A stretch of 64,000 nt of DNA from Ctenosaura bakeri (lineage: Eukaryota; Chordata; Lepidosauria; Squamata; Iguanidae). A program made the translations under genes and the position numbers. The notes beneath the pieces were generated by a model, which saw nothing but the letters and a program-made list of their open reading frames with translations, made no database searches and had not been told where the DNA came from. Location: NCBI GenBank assembly GCA_948474755.1, contig CAOLHI010000483.1:1-64000 (forward strand). Direction: 5' to 3'. This document shows, one piece after another, positions 21,386 to 31,340 of this stretch; position 1 is the first letter of the stretch, and every line of letters starts with the position of its first letter.

Positions 21386-21482
21386 AGGTTACTTTTTTGG
21401 ATCACAACTTACAGAATCCTTCATACTACATGGCAAACTGACTCTGTGAGCTATAAGCCAAAAAAGTAACTCCTTCAAGCTT
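21386..21482. repeat. Short palindromic MITE (family D)
   Basis: GGAAGGTTACTTTTTTGGAT and CCAAAAAAGTAACTCCTTCAAG are inverse ends, with ACAGAATCCTTCA and TGACTCTGTGAG inside. Confidence 0.65.
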
Positions 21483-22069
21483 GGGGCTAGAGAGTGTACA
21501 CAAAGAATTCTAAAGTTGGAAGGGATTTGGCAGTATATCTGTTCCAACCCATTACACAATAGTCTGTGTGCGGGAATGGTAGAGATGGACCAGGGCTGAA
21601 TTTCAATTCATTTTTTAAAATAAGGATTTACCAAATTTATTCTTTTTCAGAAAGAGAAGACTGAGTTTTTCTAAAATTCAAATGCAGGAGAAACAGTAAC
21701 CAACAGATTTCCTATCTAGGCCCAGGACTTGGAGTGGTTAATTCATCCAAGTATGAGTTTGAATTCCTCTACCTTCAGTCATGTTGGTGTTATGTTAGAG
21801 GTGCCATCTTTTTTCTCCCCACAAATTTTCCTCATCTCTAATACTTGTATGACAGGTAGACAGGTACAGCATGGGTCTGTCCAAATTGCATATAGATGTA
21901 ATTATTTAGTTTGACATGTGAAGATGGGAAATAATTTCTTATTTTTTTTTTGGAAAGAATGTACCAATATGCACAACTTTCTTCATATTCTAGGTAGTGT
22001 CCTGGGCTTGGCAGCCTGCCAAGGTTCCTCATCCATTTTGTAGTGGCAAGGAAATGATGAAGACCTTCA
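21483..22069. other. Mostly single-copy; possible CR1-type 3' scrap at about 21505-21560
   Basis: AGAATTCTAAAGTTGGAAGGG followed by TGTTCCAACCC resembles the minus-strand CR1 terminus at 41713-41795, but is short. Nothing else is recognised. Confidence 0.35.
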
Positions 22070-22725
22070 GGTTGTTCCATCACAGAAAGCTTTATTTTCC
22101 AAACCATTTATTTACTGCGCAGGGCAAGCAGCGGAAATACAATGTCCAAAACTGCCCGCCCCGATTGATTAAAACACTTAGTTTTTATACCTTTGGTCAA
22201 CAACGTCAGCAATCAATCACATTTCTAGTCTACGTCAGCCATTACATTTGGAGCTTAATACCACCCCCAAAACAAGGGAACAAAGACCCCAGTCACCAGA
22301 TAATACAAAGCAGAGGCAGAGAGAGTATGCCTGACTCCCTTTTTACTTCCCAGGCACCTAAGCATAGCATTACAAGGCCAATCATATTTTTAAACTGAGA
22401 TAAGGCAGGGACATCTGCTGTCCAATTCACTTATTTTCCTACTCATGCAATACTTCTCTGAATTTAACTCCTTCAATTGAATTAGCTAGAGAACAGCAGC
22501 TCCATAAAACAGCCTCAAGGCTGAAGTAAACTCTCAGTAAAAACAACAGTCCAGAAAGGGAATAGTCCAAAAGCCAAATCGATAATCCAAGCAAAGTGTT
22601 GCGGTCCAAGGTCCAAAACACACAGCTGGAGAATGCCAGAATCACCATGGCTGTCACCACCAATAGTGTTAAGTAGTTTCCAGCAACCTTCTGTTCTTGA
22701 GGCCTCTGATTTTATAGCCTCAGCA
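22070..22725 (-). mobile_element. Possible LTR-like promoter segment, minus strand
   Basis: On the minus strand a TATA box (GGCTATAAAATC, plus-strand 22707-22718) is followed about 620 bp later by AATAAA (plus-strand TTTATT at 22091-22096). The intervening sequence lacks similarity to the window. The layout resembles U3-R-U5, but I found no TG...CA ends with a target duplication. It could equally be unrelated sequence. Confidence 0.25.
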
Positions 22726-23353
22726 TCCTGGCTAGCTATGTCCTACTTAACGAGCCCTTCCCATGTAAGCACTGCCCGAGGTCTGGGCTCTCCCTTTGCC
22801 ACCTGCACTGCCTTTTCTGGGGTGTGACTGCTGGGAAGGGACCTGTCTGAGTCCTGTGAGTCTGGATCCTGGGGCAAGGGCATGACAGGTGGAATGAACT
22901 GGAAGGAGTTTTTTTAAAGTCATATTCAGGAGAAGCAAAACTGACAGATTTTTCCATATCTAGGCAGCAATCAGGCCTACTGGACCTCTCTCTGGCATAG
23001 AGGGTGAACGAAGACTGGCTCTCTGGGCACACCCTAGACTAGTGCTCACATGACAGAGGTGAGTTAGGAGATTCAAGAGAACCAGCCTTCCCTTTTAAAA
23101 TTATTCTTTCTAAATATATTTAATATTTTAATATATTTAATAATTATTGACTGCCTTTTTGCTTGGGTCTTGGATTTCCATAAGTGGCCTTATGTGTTTA
23201 AAATTATTTATTAATTTTAACACATAAAAATTGGAGTGGGCACTTGTACCTTTAAGGGTTGTGTGGAAAAGGGAATTTCAGGAAGTGCTGCTTGTTACCT
23301 CGTTGCACGACAAGCACAACCTGCTGAAATAACCTCTTCTATACAATTATTAG
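22726..23353. other. Single-copy sequence with an AT-rich palindromic patch
   Basis: At 23100-23220 there are self-complementary A/T runs (AAATATATTTAATATTTTAA; TTAAAATTATTTATTAATTT). No coding signal. Confidence 0.4.
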
Positions 23354-23561
23354 AGAGGCAGTGTGGTGTAGTGGTTTGAGTGTTGGATTACAACCCTCAA
23401 GACCAGGGTTTGATTTTCCCCTCACCCCACTGGGTGACCTTGGGAGTGTCACACACTCTCAGCCCCTAAAAAACCCTGTGATAGGTTCACCTTAGGGTCA
23501 CCATAAAGTCAGAAACAACTTGAAGGCACACAACAACAACAACAACAACAACAACAACATA
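23354..23561 (+). mobile_element. tRNA-derived SINE with BovB-like tail and (CAA)n
   Basis: Box A TGGTGTAGTGG (23364-23374) and box B GGTTTGATTTT (23407-23417) are followed by CACTGGGTGACCTTGGGAG, CCCTGTGATAGG and CACCATAAAGTCAGAAACAA, then (CAA)n at 23531-23560. One of the best preserved copies. Confidence 0.93.
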
Positions 23562-23726
23562 TAACCATTAAAGTTACAAGAAATCTTTCCAGTATTTGCT
23601 CTGTCAACCCTACAAGTTATTTGGAAATTGTGAGAGAAAAATATGGAGGAAAACAGTTGCTTATGCAACCTTGGACTCATTGAAAGATAGAATGGGATAG
23701 AAATGTAACTGTTAAAATATACAAGA

Positions 23727-23946
23727 GTCAATGTGGTATCATGATTTCAGGTTTGGAATAGAAAACCATGGTTCAAACCTTACTCAGCCATGGAAACCCA
23801 CTGGATGACCTTGTGCAAGTCACATTCTCTCCGCCTGAGAAGAAGGCAATGCCAACCTTCCACTGAATAAATCTTGCCAAGAAAACCCCATGATAGTTTG
23901 TCTTAGTGTAGCCAAGTTGGAAACAACCTGAAGACGCACAATAACA
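23727..23946 (+). mobile_element. tRNA-derived SINE with BovB-like tail
   Basis: CTCAGCCATGGAAACCCACT, GCCAAGAAAACCCCATGATA and AAACAACCTGAAGACGCACA with an A-rich end define the family. The tRNA head is diverged. It lies 166 bp after the previous SINE in the same orientation. Confidence 0.88.
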
Positions 23947-24760
23947 TTAATAAAATAAAATAGCAAAATGCAGTCCATGGGAAGACAAGGGGTGGGCAAG
24001 TTCACAAGAAGAGAGGGCCTCTCCCCTACCCATGCCTCCCCTGTCGGCTGCAGTGACATTCCTGGTGCAACTGGAAGTGATGTAATGTCACTTCTGGATT
24101 TAGGCTGCAGCCATTTCCCCCCCAGTGTTTGTGCTGTTGGAAGGACAGCAGCCAGAGTATTTCTGTGCCAATTTCAGCTAAAAAATTGGTCTTTGAGGGG
24201 CTGTGTTGGCCACCTTCTAGGATGCTGGGGGGATGCAGAAGGAATAAATGCAGCCATGAGGCTGTATCTTCCCCACCCCAAGGGAAAGCTGTGAGTTTGG
24301 ATGGAAGAATGATTAAGGAGAGATGGAGATAGGAGCTTCTTAATCTTTCCTCCTCCAGCCATTTCCCCCTCTGTAATAATCTCTCCTCCAGCTGCTTTTG
24401 GATCAATGGGGGCGGGGTGAGTGGAGAAAATATTAGTATCTTTTGGAGGAGGCTTCCAGCTGCCTGAGTGTGATGACTATTCTGAACCTCAGTTTGTGGT
24501 GCACGTATGCCTTTATGACACATAAGCAACGGCATGAAGGTTTGCAAAGGGAAGTAATGGAAGGGACTGAGTCAGGACCAGAGACAGAGGCATTCTAAAC
24601 CGATTGAAGAGGAAAAATGCTGCAGGAAGGAAAGCCAGGACAGACATTAAACTAGCCTAGACAAGAAGACACAAAGATTGAAAGCAGTTGTATCGGTTCA
24701 TTAGGGGGAAATGCACAAATAAATGTAGGATAGAGATTTATTTTAAAAATTAGAACTAAG
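23947..24760. other. Single-copy sequence, no gene seen
   Basis: ORFs of up to 173 codons overlap on opposite strands and show no recognisable domain. No repeat similarity was found. Confidence 0.4.
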
Positions 24761-24958
24761 GGCATTTCCACACTGCACAGTTATAGCACTAGGAATCTAC
24801 AACTCTGTCCTGTAGAATCATGGGGTCTGTAGTTTGGTGAGGCACTACAGCTCTCTAAGTGAGAATTCTCAACACCCTTCTCTATACAGCAGATCTTAAG
24901 ATATTGTCATGTTAAAGTGGAATTATAGCGTTATAACTGTGCAGTGTGAAAGGGCCTG
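24761..24958. mobile_element. Palindromic MITE (family A)
   Basis: The arms GGGCATTTCCACACTGCACA and TGTGCAGTGTGAAAGGGCC are near-perfect inverses, with GTTATAGCACTA and CGTTATAAC inside. Confidence 0.88.
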
Positions 24959-25016
24959 AGCGAAAAGCCTGTTCATTGTTCTGTAACATTCTAGCTTTGT
25001 GATTCCCAAATTCTAG

Positions 25017-25116
25017 TCCTCCAGGTGTTTTGGACTTCAACTCCCAGAAGTCCCAGCTGCTTTGGCCAATGATCAGTCATTCTGGGACCTGAAGTCCAAA
25101 ACACCTGGAAAACCAG
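25017..25116. repeat. Short palindromic MITE (family D2)
   Basis: The ends CTCCAGGTGTTTTGGACTTC and GAAGTCCAAAACACCTGGAA are inverted repeats, with CAACTCCCAGAAGTCCCAG and CATTCTGGGAC inside. Confidence 0.75.
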
Positions 25117-25249
25117 AGTAAGAGAAACACTGTCCTAGCTGGTCCCAAGGAAGCAAGAAATCTATTAGCTCCAATACATCCCTTAATCCCTATGTCTTCG
25201 CATTACTGCATTAATCATTACCTTTTGATGAGAAGAGCACCAACTAGGA

Positions 25250-25380
25250 TCTGCTCTGCATTTCAGTCCTAGCTTTAAATGAGCTATCCAAGGGGGATAG
25301 TGTTCAGCATCTGTAATAGTTTCTTTGGGTTAAATCAAAGTAGCCTTACTGCACCACTGATATGGAAACCATCACCTGCC
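25250..25380 (+). repeat. Unclassified repeat family E, copy 3
   Basis: GATAGTGTTCAGCATCTG, TTTCTTTGGGTTAAATCAAA and CACCACTGATATGGAAACC align with 4590-4700 and 63455-63556. Confidence 0.5.
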
Positions 25381-25565
25381 ACACTGCATGCGATGTATTT
25401 TTGTAGCAAACAAGAAGGATGAGCAAGAAACAGGGAGGAATAACAAAATAAAATGTGTTCTCTTGATGGCAGATGTTGTACCTTTATGGCACTGAGTGCT
25501 GGATTTATAAGCAAGATATGTAAACTCCATCTTAGGGTCAGGATAGACAATTGCGCCCCCTAGAT

Positions 25566-25921
25566 CCAGGGTGGGCAAAATGCAATCTGTGGGCCACATG
25601 CAGCCTCCAGTGCCCCTCAAGGTCATTTTTTTTTTTTTTTGCTCCAATATGCCCAAAAAAGATTTCTAGGGAGTATTGAAGGTTTTTCTCTATGTTTCAA
25701 ACCCTGGTCTACTCCAAGGATCAAAATGAGATTTTGTGATTTTGTATTTATTTATTTATTTTAAATTGTTTGTCTCAAAATGTCCCAAAATGCCCTCCAG
25801 AAACCAAGAAAAGCTTCCATGCCTCATAGATGTTTTTTGGGGAAAATATTTTTTTTTTCAGGAGCCAGGACTCCTGGAAGGCTAATATGGCCCCCTAGTC
25901 CTCCACGGCTGCCCGCTCCTG
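25566..25921. mobile_element. hAT-type MITE with perfect 8-bp duplication
   Basis: The ends CCAGGGTGGGCAAAATGC and GGCTGCCCGCTCCTG are hAT/Charlie-like inverted ends. The flanking CCCTAGAT occurs at 25558-25565 and again at 25922-25929. The duplicated site lies in another repeat (TCTAGATGTTGTTGGA, family D3), of which 25922-25980 is the remainder. There is no transposase. A T-run and (TTTA)n lie inside. Confidence 0.85.
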
Positions 25922-25985
25922 CCCTAGATGTTGTTGGATTGCACCCTCCCGTGAGTTCTAGCTAGCATAGCCAGTAATGAGAAGT
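25922..25985. repeat. Family D3 palindromic MITE fragment
   Basis: CCTAGATGTTGTTGGATTGC, GAGTTCTAGCTAGCATAGCC match part of 36440-36545 in inverse orientation. The hAT element above interrupted it. Confidence 0.5.
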
Positions 25986-26292
25986 CATGGAAGTTTCCCT
26001 CTAAAAGTTTTGGGAGGTGCAAGTGACTTAGGGCCTCTGCCTCAGGCTATACAGGGCTTCTAAATGCAAAGATATTTGCATCTGGTATTTCTATTTTCCT
26101 TGCTCTTCCAATTACTAGAATAAACATTATGGGGATAAGTAATGAGGGTTTCAGTGTGTCTTAAAGTGGCCCTTCAACACCTCATTTTGTTCTCATTGTC
26201 AGAAATGATGAAGGAAACAAAAACTGGGGAGCATCTAATCCACAGAAGAAACTTGGGACATGTCTCAAGATGCTGAAAAGAGGACATATTAC
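25986..26292. other. Single-copy sequence, no gene seen
   Basis: No repeat similarity or coding signal recognised. Confidence 0.4.
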
Positions 26293-26335
<43 letters not shown>

Positions 26336-26398
26336 TATTCATAATAATAATAATTATTCATAATAATAATAATAAATATTATTATTCATAATAATAAT
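26293..26398. repeat. ATT/AAT compound microsatellite
   Basis: (ATT)n switches to (ATA/AAT)n in inverse form, so the two halves can fold back on each other. Confidence 0.95.
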
Positions 26399-26495
26399 CC
26401 AAGGGATTTTGACCTGTGTGTATTCTCAAGACCCTCTTTAGGGGCTATTTAGAATCTAACTTCAAACATTTCTGGACCAGGGACTGCCATACCAT

Positions 26496-26722
26496 TTTGT
26501 GTCATCACGTGCCTTCAAGTTATTTCCAACTTATGGCGACCCTAACATGAATCCATCTCAGGGTTTTCTTGGCAGAATTTGTTCAGAGGGGATTTGCCTT
26601 TGCCTTCTTCTGAGGCTGAGAGAGTGTGACTGCTCAAGGTCACCCAGTGGATTTTCATCACTGTGGGTGGATTTGAACCTTGGGTTCCCAGTGTCCTAGT
26701 ATTTGGACTAGTAAAACCACCA
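26496..26722 (-). mobile_element. tRNA-derived SINE with BovB-like tail
   Basis: On the plus strand the tail is first (GTGCCTTCAAGTTATTTCCAAC, TGGCGACCC), then TCAGGGTTTTCTTGGCAGAA, TTTGTTCAGAGGGGATTTGC, GGTCACCCAGTGGATTTTCA, and the tRNA-like head at the right. Confidence 0.9.
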
Positions 26723-27531
26723 ACCTTTGAACATCATGAGACACGTCTCCAGTTTCTTCTGTGGCTTGCCAGAAACGGTGCCATTTCTTATGATTTCATC
26801 TTGGCATCATTGTCCTTCTCTTAATCCCTCTGTAAACTTCTAGTATCACTTTTAGGAATGTGAAAGGATACATCTTTGTGCCCTGCCCTGACTGAGCTAA
26901 ACAATGGGATTTCCAACAGATGACGACTTGCAGAAACAAAGAGAAACTTTGAATCAGGGCTCTATGTGGGAATCTGGGTATATTTTTGAAGGTCCATTCC
27001 AAGATGAGGGCAGTGCCTCAACTGGGCAAAGCCATGGCCTCCGAAGCAAGAAGCGTCCCATTGTGTTTCTCTGCTGGGAGTCTAGGCTGGCTCAGACGTC
27101 TTGCTCTGAATGAAGCAAGCAGGCCAAGACGAACAAGGGAGACCCTTCTTCCCTAACCCTCCCTAATCCATTGACCAAAGACAATGGCATCCAAAGTCCA
27201 CCCTAGGGGAAAATTTATGGCATGAAATTTGCAAACTCTGGAGAATTTGAAGTGCTTGTCACCGAGTGACCCCAGAGATCTTGTCAGCTATAAAGACGGC
27301 CATTGACGATTGCTTCCCATCTTGCTTAAAGAATCCTTGCAGCATCACGTGTAGCTTTGGTTGGGTTGCAGGGAGGCAGCAGCTGGCAATCAAAATATCT
27401 GAAAATGGATGCAGTTTTAGAAGCACTGTTGAGAATCTCAGGTGTCTCTGTAGAAGCAGCTTGGCTTTGTCTCACCTTTTTGATGGTTTTAAAAGGATTT
27501 GGGAGGAAGGCAAAGTAGTTGGTAGAAAGAC
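26723..27531. other. Single-copy sequence, no gene seen
   Basis: No repeat similarity. ORFs of up to 114 codons have no recognisable domain. The even composition around 27240-27480 leaves open a conserved element or an exon of unknown gene, without positive evidence. Confidence 0.35.
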
Positions 27532-27697
27532 AATGGCCATTTCCACACTACACTCTTATACTGCTATTATGCCACTTTCAATATCCTATGGAATCCTATG
27601 GAAGCCTTAGGCCCCTTCCTAAACTGCAAACCCCAGGATTCCACAGGATGTTGAAAGTGGAATAATGGCACTATAAGAGTGTAGGTGGAAATGGCCA
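27532..27697. mobile_element. Palindromic MITE (family A), internally deleted
   Basis: The arms TGGCCATTTCCACACTACAC and GTGTAGGTGGAAATGGCCA are near-exact inverses. The centre is shortened relative to the 4249 copy. Confidence 0.88.
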
Positions 27698-27749
27698 GTG
27701 CTGAGAAGCCACCTGCCTATGGGGTGAATGAGACTCATTAGAATATGAA

Positions 27750-27815
27750 AGTTCTGGGGAAAGTTACTTTTTTGGACTACAGCTTCCAGTGGCCAGGATG
27801 GCTGGGGGACTCAGG
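27750..27815. repeat. Family D MITE fragment
   Basis: GGGGAAAGTTACTTTTTTGG and ACTACAGCTTCCAG form the left arm. The right arm is missing. Confidence 0.5.
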
Positions 27816-28246
27816 GAGCCATAATAATAATTAAAAAAAATGTTTCTAAGTTCTGGGAAAACTTGCAGTCTTGATTTCTCGAAATCCCACTTGCATTCCC
27901 ATCCCAGTCTTTGTTTGCTTCAGATGGTGAGACTTAAATTAAAAATGAATTCCCACATGGAAATTCATATGCATTCCATTCACATTTTCCCAGATGAATG
28001 CATTCTTTTTCTAATGCCTAAAGTATATTGGTATGTCTTTCTATTTTTCACATTTTGTATTAATTCATATTTTTTAAAAAATAAAATATGCATGTTTTGT
28101 CCCTATTTTATTTATGTGAAAAGTCTTGCAAGCTTCCAAATGTACAAATCCACTGCCTCCCTCAAACCAGGAAAATAGATCCCTACACTGAATTTTCTAT
28201 TCACTCTTCCTCCCAAGCCTTCATATTTCTAATTATGTGTCCAGGC
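27816..28246. other. AT-rich single-copy sequence, no gene seen
   Basis: No repeat similarity recognised. ORFs here are low complexity. Confidence 0.4.
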
Positions 28247-28441
28247 AAAGAGAGACAGCATGGTATAGCAGTCTGAGCATTGGACTGCAGCCCTGGAGGT
28301 CAGGGTTCAATTCTCTGTTGCGCCATGGAAACCCACTGGGTGACCTTGGGTGTGTCACACACTCTCAGCCCCTAGAAAACCCCATGATAGGTTTGTCTTA
28401 GGGTCGCCATAAGTTAGAAATGGCTTGAAGGCACACAACAT
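28247..28441 (+). mobile_element. tRNA-derived SINE with BovB-like tail
   Basis: Head GCATGGTATAGCAGTCTGAG, box B GGTTCAATTCT, body CCATGGAAACCCACTGGGTG, and tail GGGTCGCCATAAGTTAGAAA to GAAGGCACACAACA. The direct repeat ATGTGT(C)AGG lies on both sides (about 28233 and 28440) and may be the target duplication. Confidence 0.93.
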
Positions 28442-28727
28442 GTGTAGGGAAATGAAAGACAAATCACTCCTGTGAACCCTCAAATTCTGAAGCACTACCA
28501 TCCAAAACCAGGTTTATGGCTGTTGAGTTTGGGATGGGGTTCTTGGGGTTTCAGCCCCTTTGGGGAAGGATAGAGACTGTTAAGAAGTAGATTCCTTTAG
28601 CAGAGTTTTGCAAAGAAATGTGCTGAAGCTTTAGAAAAACACAAAGTAAGGAGAGAGCATTTGGGTTACAAACCTGTCGTGTAAATATGTATTCTAAACA
28701 TGTATTTGAGTTCACTAACTTCTAACA

Positions 28728-28902
28728 GAGAACTTTTCCACACTACACTGTGGAATTCTGGGGTGTGTAGTTTTCTGTGGCCAAAGAACTCTCTGGCTGA
28801 GAATTCTAAAGGTTCCTCCCTAAACTGCAAACCCCAGGATTCGACAGGATGTTGAAAGTGGAATAATACCACTATAACAGTGTAGTACAGAAAGGCCCTA
28901 AG
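28728..28902. mobile_element. Palindromic MITE (family A), left arm shortened
   Basis: TTTTCCACACTACACTGTGG joins directly to GAATTCTGGGGTGTGTAG. The right arm is complete (GTTGAAAGTGGAATAATACC ... GTGTAGTACAGAAAGGCC). Confidence 0.8.
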
Positions 28903-29492
28903 AAAGACAAAGTTTCAATTAGAGGAGATCCACAGAGTTTACCTAAGCTTACTTATCTTTGAAAGAGAAGAAAATTAAGGAATAAGTGATAGGGAGCAGT
29001 CTTTATATGCTTAGAGATAGCTGGGAGTTTCTGAGATTACAAGGAATGGTTGTGTTACTGTAGCTCCTAGTCTGGACTTGTGGGATATTAGATATCATTT
29101 TGATATCAATAATTTGGCCTACTATACTCCTTTTCCTCCATGTGCTTGCGAGGCCCTTGGACAAGCTCGCATACAGGCACGGCCACTAATCGCTGTAATA
29201 TTCCAAACAAATACAGGCAGGCCAGAAATAGCCAACCTGCCGCTTCAGGAGACCTCAAGGCAAGTACCATATTATGTATGCACACTACTTAAAAAGAACT
29301 CCCTGCCCCGAGCAGGCAGCTTGACTAGCCGAATACTCATCTGTCAAGCACTCCGCATCTGCATACTGGCTACTCTATTGACAATTCGGTCTTAACTCAA
29401 TCATGTAAAATACTGACCTTTTGGAGGCTTTGTCTCCAACCCGAAACCCATTTTTGTTCCCAAGTATGGACTAGCCTACGGCCACATTTTCC

Positions 29493-29502
29493 CCTATAAA
29501 AA
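29493..29502 (+). promoter_or_regulatory. TATA box of the 29-kb solo LTR
   Basis: CCTATAAAAACCCC is a canonical RNA polymerase II TATA element, about 440 bp into the LTR, which would mark the U3/R region. Confidence 0.7.
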
Positions 29503-29762
29503 CCCCTGACTTTGAGAGCTTCCTCGGATCGCTCCTGGCTTCCATCCTGCCTTGCTGCTGCTTTGTTTGGCGAGCCTTCCCCTCAGCTCCACGTGCTGAG
29601 AAACTCCATTTCCACGAACTACTTCTTCTTACCCGGGCTTCAGGACAGGTGTAGTATCTCCTATACCAAAACCTCCTCTAAAAATCCCTCTATCCAACTC
29701 CAACCTTTATTTCAATAGTTCTCTGTGTGAGTGTGTTGCATACACTTGTTTGGCTGTATTTT

Positions 29763-29768
29763 AATAAA
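29763..29768 (+). promoter_or_regulatory. Polyadenylation signal of the 29-kb solo LTR
   Basis: AATAAA, about 270 bp after the TATA box, in the position expected for R. Confidence 0.65.
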
Positions 29769-30179
29769 AATAACAACTATTATTTACTTCTGTTTGCTCC
29801 TTGGCTCGGCCTGACCCCGTAGACATTGGGTAAAAGATCTCACTACGTTGCCCTGCCTCTCGTATTGCTAGCTTGTGCTCTTTTGACTAATTCCCAACTT
29901 TGTAATTTGGAGCGCACTTAGGTGTTCCTCATGGGACCCCCAGAAATCAGGGTAACAGTTGCTTATAGGTATATTGATCATTGTTGTCAATGCATTACCT
30001 ATTACTTTACATTTTTATTGTTACATGATAGTTATACCTCAGTCAAAAAAGTAGATGTGTTGCTAGGCATTAATTCTTTACCAAAACATATGGTCCCAGA
30101 ACCAGGAACAATGTGGAAAGAATACGGATAGGCTTCTACATCACAAAAAAAGAAGAGCAGCTTGTTTCAACAAACCTTT

Positions 30180-30915
30180 TATTCAAAGCTAACAATATGC
30201 ACGTGTGAAATGAAATGAAACAACTACATCAGGTAAGCCTCGCATACAAGAACAAAAACATTTTGAACCTTCTAGAGACTACTTGAAAGCTTCTTTCGGA
30301 CTGAATCCAGGAATGCCTTTTTTCTTTTACCAGACTCCACTTTTCTTAGGATTTCCATTTTGGTGACCCAGATTTGTGCTTTTTAAAGTCCATTTGAAGG
30401 TAGCTAGTGAGCCAGGCTTATCTGCTCTCCAGTCACATAGGGATGTGGGGGCCAGAGAGATAGTTCGCCCCAGGCAGCAATAGTTTTGGGGTATCCCTGC
30501 CCATAGTCATGCCCCTATGTGCACTGGCCACGCCCCCACATCATAGCCCCCTCCTGCCCCCCCTCCACATGCTCCAAGCTCCACCACTGCTGTCCTTCTT
30601 TATTGTTTGTTTTGCTGACCATGTATGCTCAGTTTGGGATCCCAGAGGCAGCTGAAGCTTGCTTTTCCTACTGTAGGCAGGCACACATAGCTACAGTAGA
30701 ACTGTCTAGAGCAGAATCTCATACTTTCCCAACTCAAGCTTTGTTTCTTGTGTTATTTACTGCAGATATGTGCTGCAAGCTGGCACCAAGCTTTTGTGTT
30801 TCTCCAGCTTTCCTTCACCATTTTAAGGAACCTTTAGCTAGACAGAAGTGGAAAGCTGGTGGATGTAAAAATCCTCTGTAACAAAAGGAGCTCTACTGGC
30901 AGAGGTTTTGTTTTT
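30180..30915 (+). repeat. Unclassified repeat (family G), copy 1
   Basis: CTTCTAGAGACTACTTGAAAGC, TTCTTAGGATTTCCATTTTGG, GCAGGCACACATAGCTACAG, CAACTCAAGCTTTGTTTCTTG and AAAGGAGCTCTACTGGCAGAGG align with copy 2 (30960-31330) and copy 3 (55600-56890). An extra ~165-bp GC-rich segment at about 30435-30600 (GGCCACGCCCCCACATC) is missing from copy 2. It has no domain-bearing ORF. The TTCTAGAG at 30270-30277 is an empty version of the SPIN insertion site in copy 3. Confidence 0.7.
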
Positions 30916-30939
30916 CCTCTACACAGACTTAAGGCAATT

Positions 30940-31335
30940 ATCTCACCTTGAAGTTCCTCTCTTCTCTGCTTGAAACTTCTAGAGACTGCCTGAAAGTTTC
31001 TTTGCAAATGAATCCAATGAAGTTTTCCCCTGTTTTCACTAGTCCAGCTTGTCTTATGTTTTCCACTTTGGTGGCCATGCTTATAGATTAATGCTTTCTG
31101 TTAACATGCTTGAAGTAGCTGGTGAGACAGGCGAATCTGTTATCCCCTTTCTCTCTAAGCTGCTATTCATACATACTCAGTATGGGATTCTGGAGGCAGC
31201 TGCATTTTGCCTTGACTACTGTAGGCAGGCACAGCTACAGTAGAATTGGCTAAAGCAGAACCTTGCTCTTTCTCAACTCAAGCTTTGTTTATTGCACTAT
31301 TTACTGTGAACATCCCACTGCAATTCAACACTGAG
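30940..31335 (+). repeat. Unclassified repeat (family G), copy 2
   Basis: It follows copy 1 in direct orientation. CTTCTCTGCTTGAAACTTCTAGAGACTG includes the uninterrupted SPIN target (TTCTAGAG, 30977-30984). Later blocks GGTGGCCATGCTTATAG, GTAGGCAGGCACAGCTACAG and CTCAACTCAAGCTTTG match copies 1 and 3. Confidence 0.7.
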
Positions 31336-31340
31336 AGTCT

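Larger units (their letters stand above)
29053..29957 (+). mobile_element. Solo LTR with 4-bp duplication (class I ERV-like)
   Basis: The 905-bp element begins TGTTACTGTAGC and ends CAGGGTAACA, so its ends are inverted (TGTTAC/GTAACA). It is flanked by GTTG at 29049-29052 and 29958-29961. A TATA box and AATAAA lie in promoter-to-polyadenylation order. It carries no viral gene and is a recombination remnant of an old provirus. A 4-bp duplication is typical of gammaretrovirus-like (ERV1) elements; assignment is inference. It is unlike the 5-bp-duplication LTRs in this window. Confidence 0.82.

Noticed and set aside
22070..22725. A full LTR retrotransposon on the minus strand
   Set aside because: TATA and AATAAA are in order, but no TG...CA ends with a target duplication and no gag/pol blocks could be found. 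Kept only as a low-confidence segment.
23364..23417. A functional tRNA gene
   Set aside because: The box A and box B motifs belong to SINE heads. The sequence does not fold into a full cloverleaf and is followed by the SINE body.
24026..24547. A 173-codon minus-strand ORF
   Set aside because: Opposed by overlapping plus-strand ORFs, with no recognisable domain.
26293..26398. CRISPR-like or structured array
   Set aside because: This and the (GAAA)n, (GGAA)n and (AAAT)n tracts are simple microsatellites without spacer/repeat structure. The genome is vertebrate.
29053..29957. A surviving endogenous retrovirus with coding genes
   Set aside because: Only a solo LTR is present. No gag, pol or env sequence follows or precedes it.
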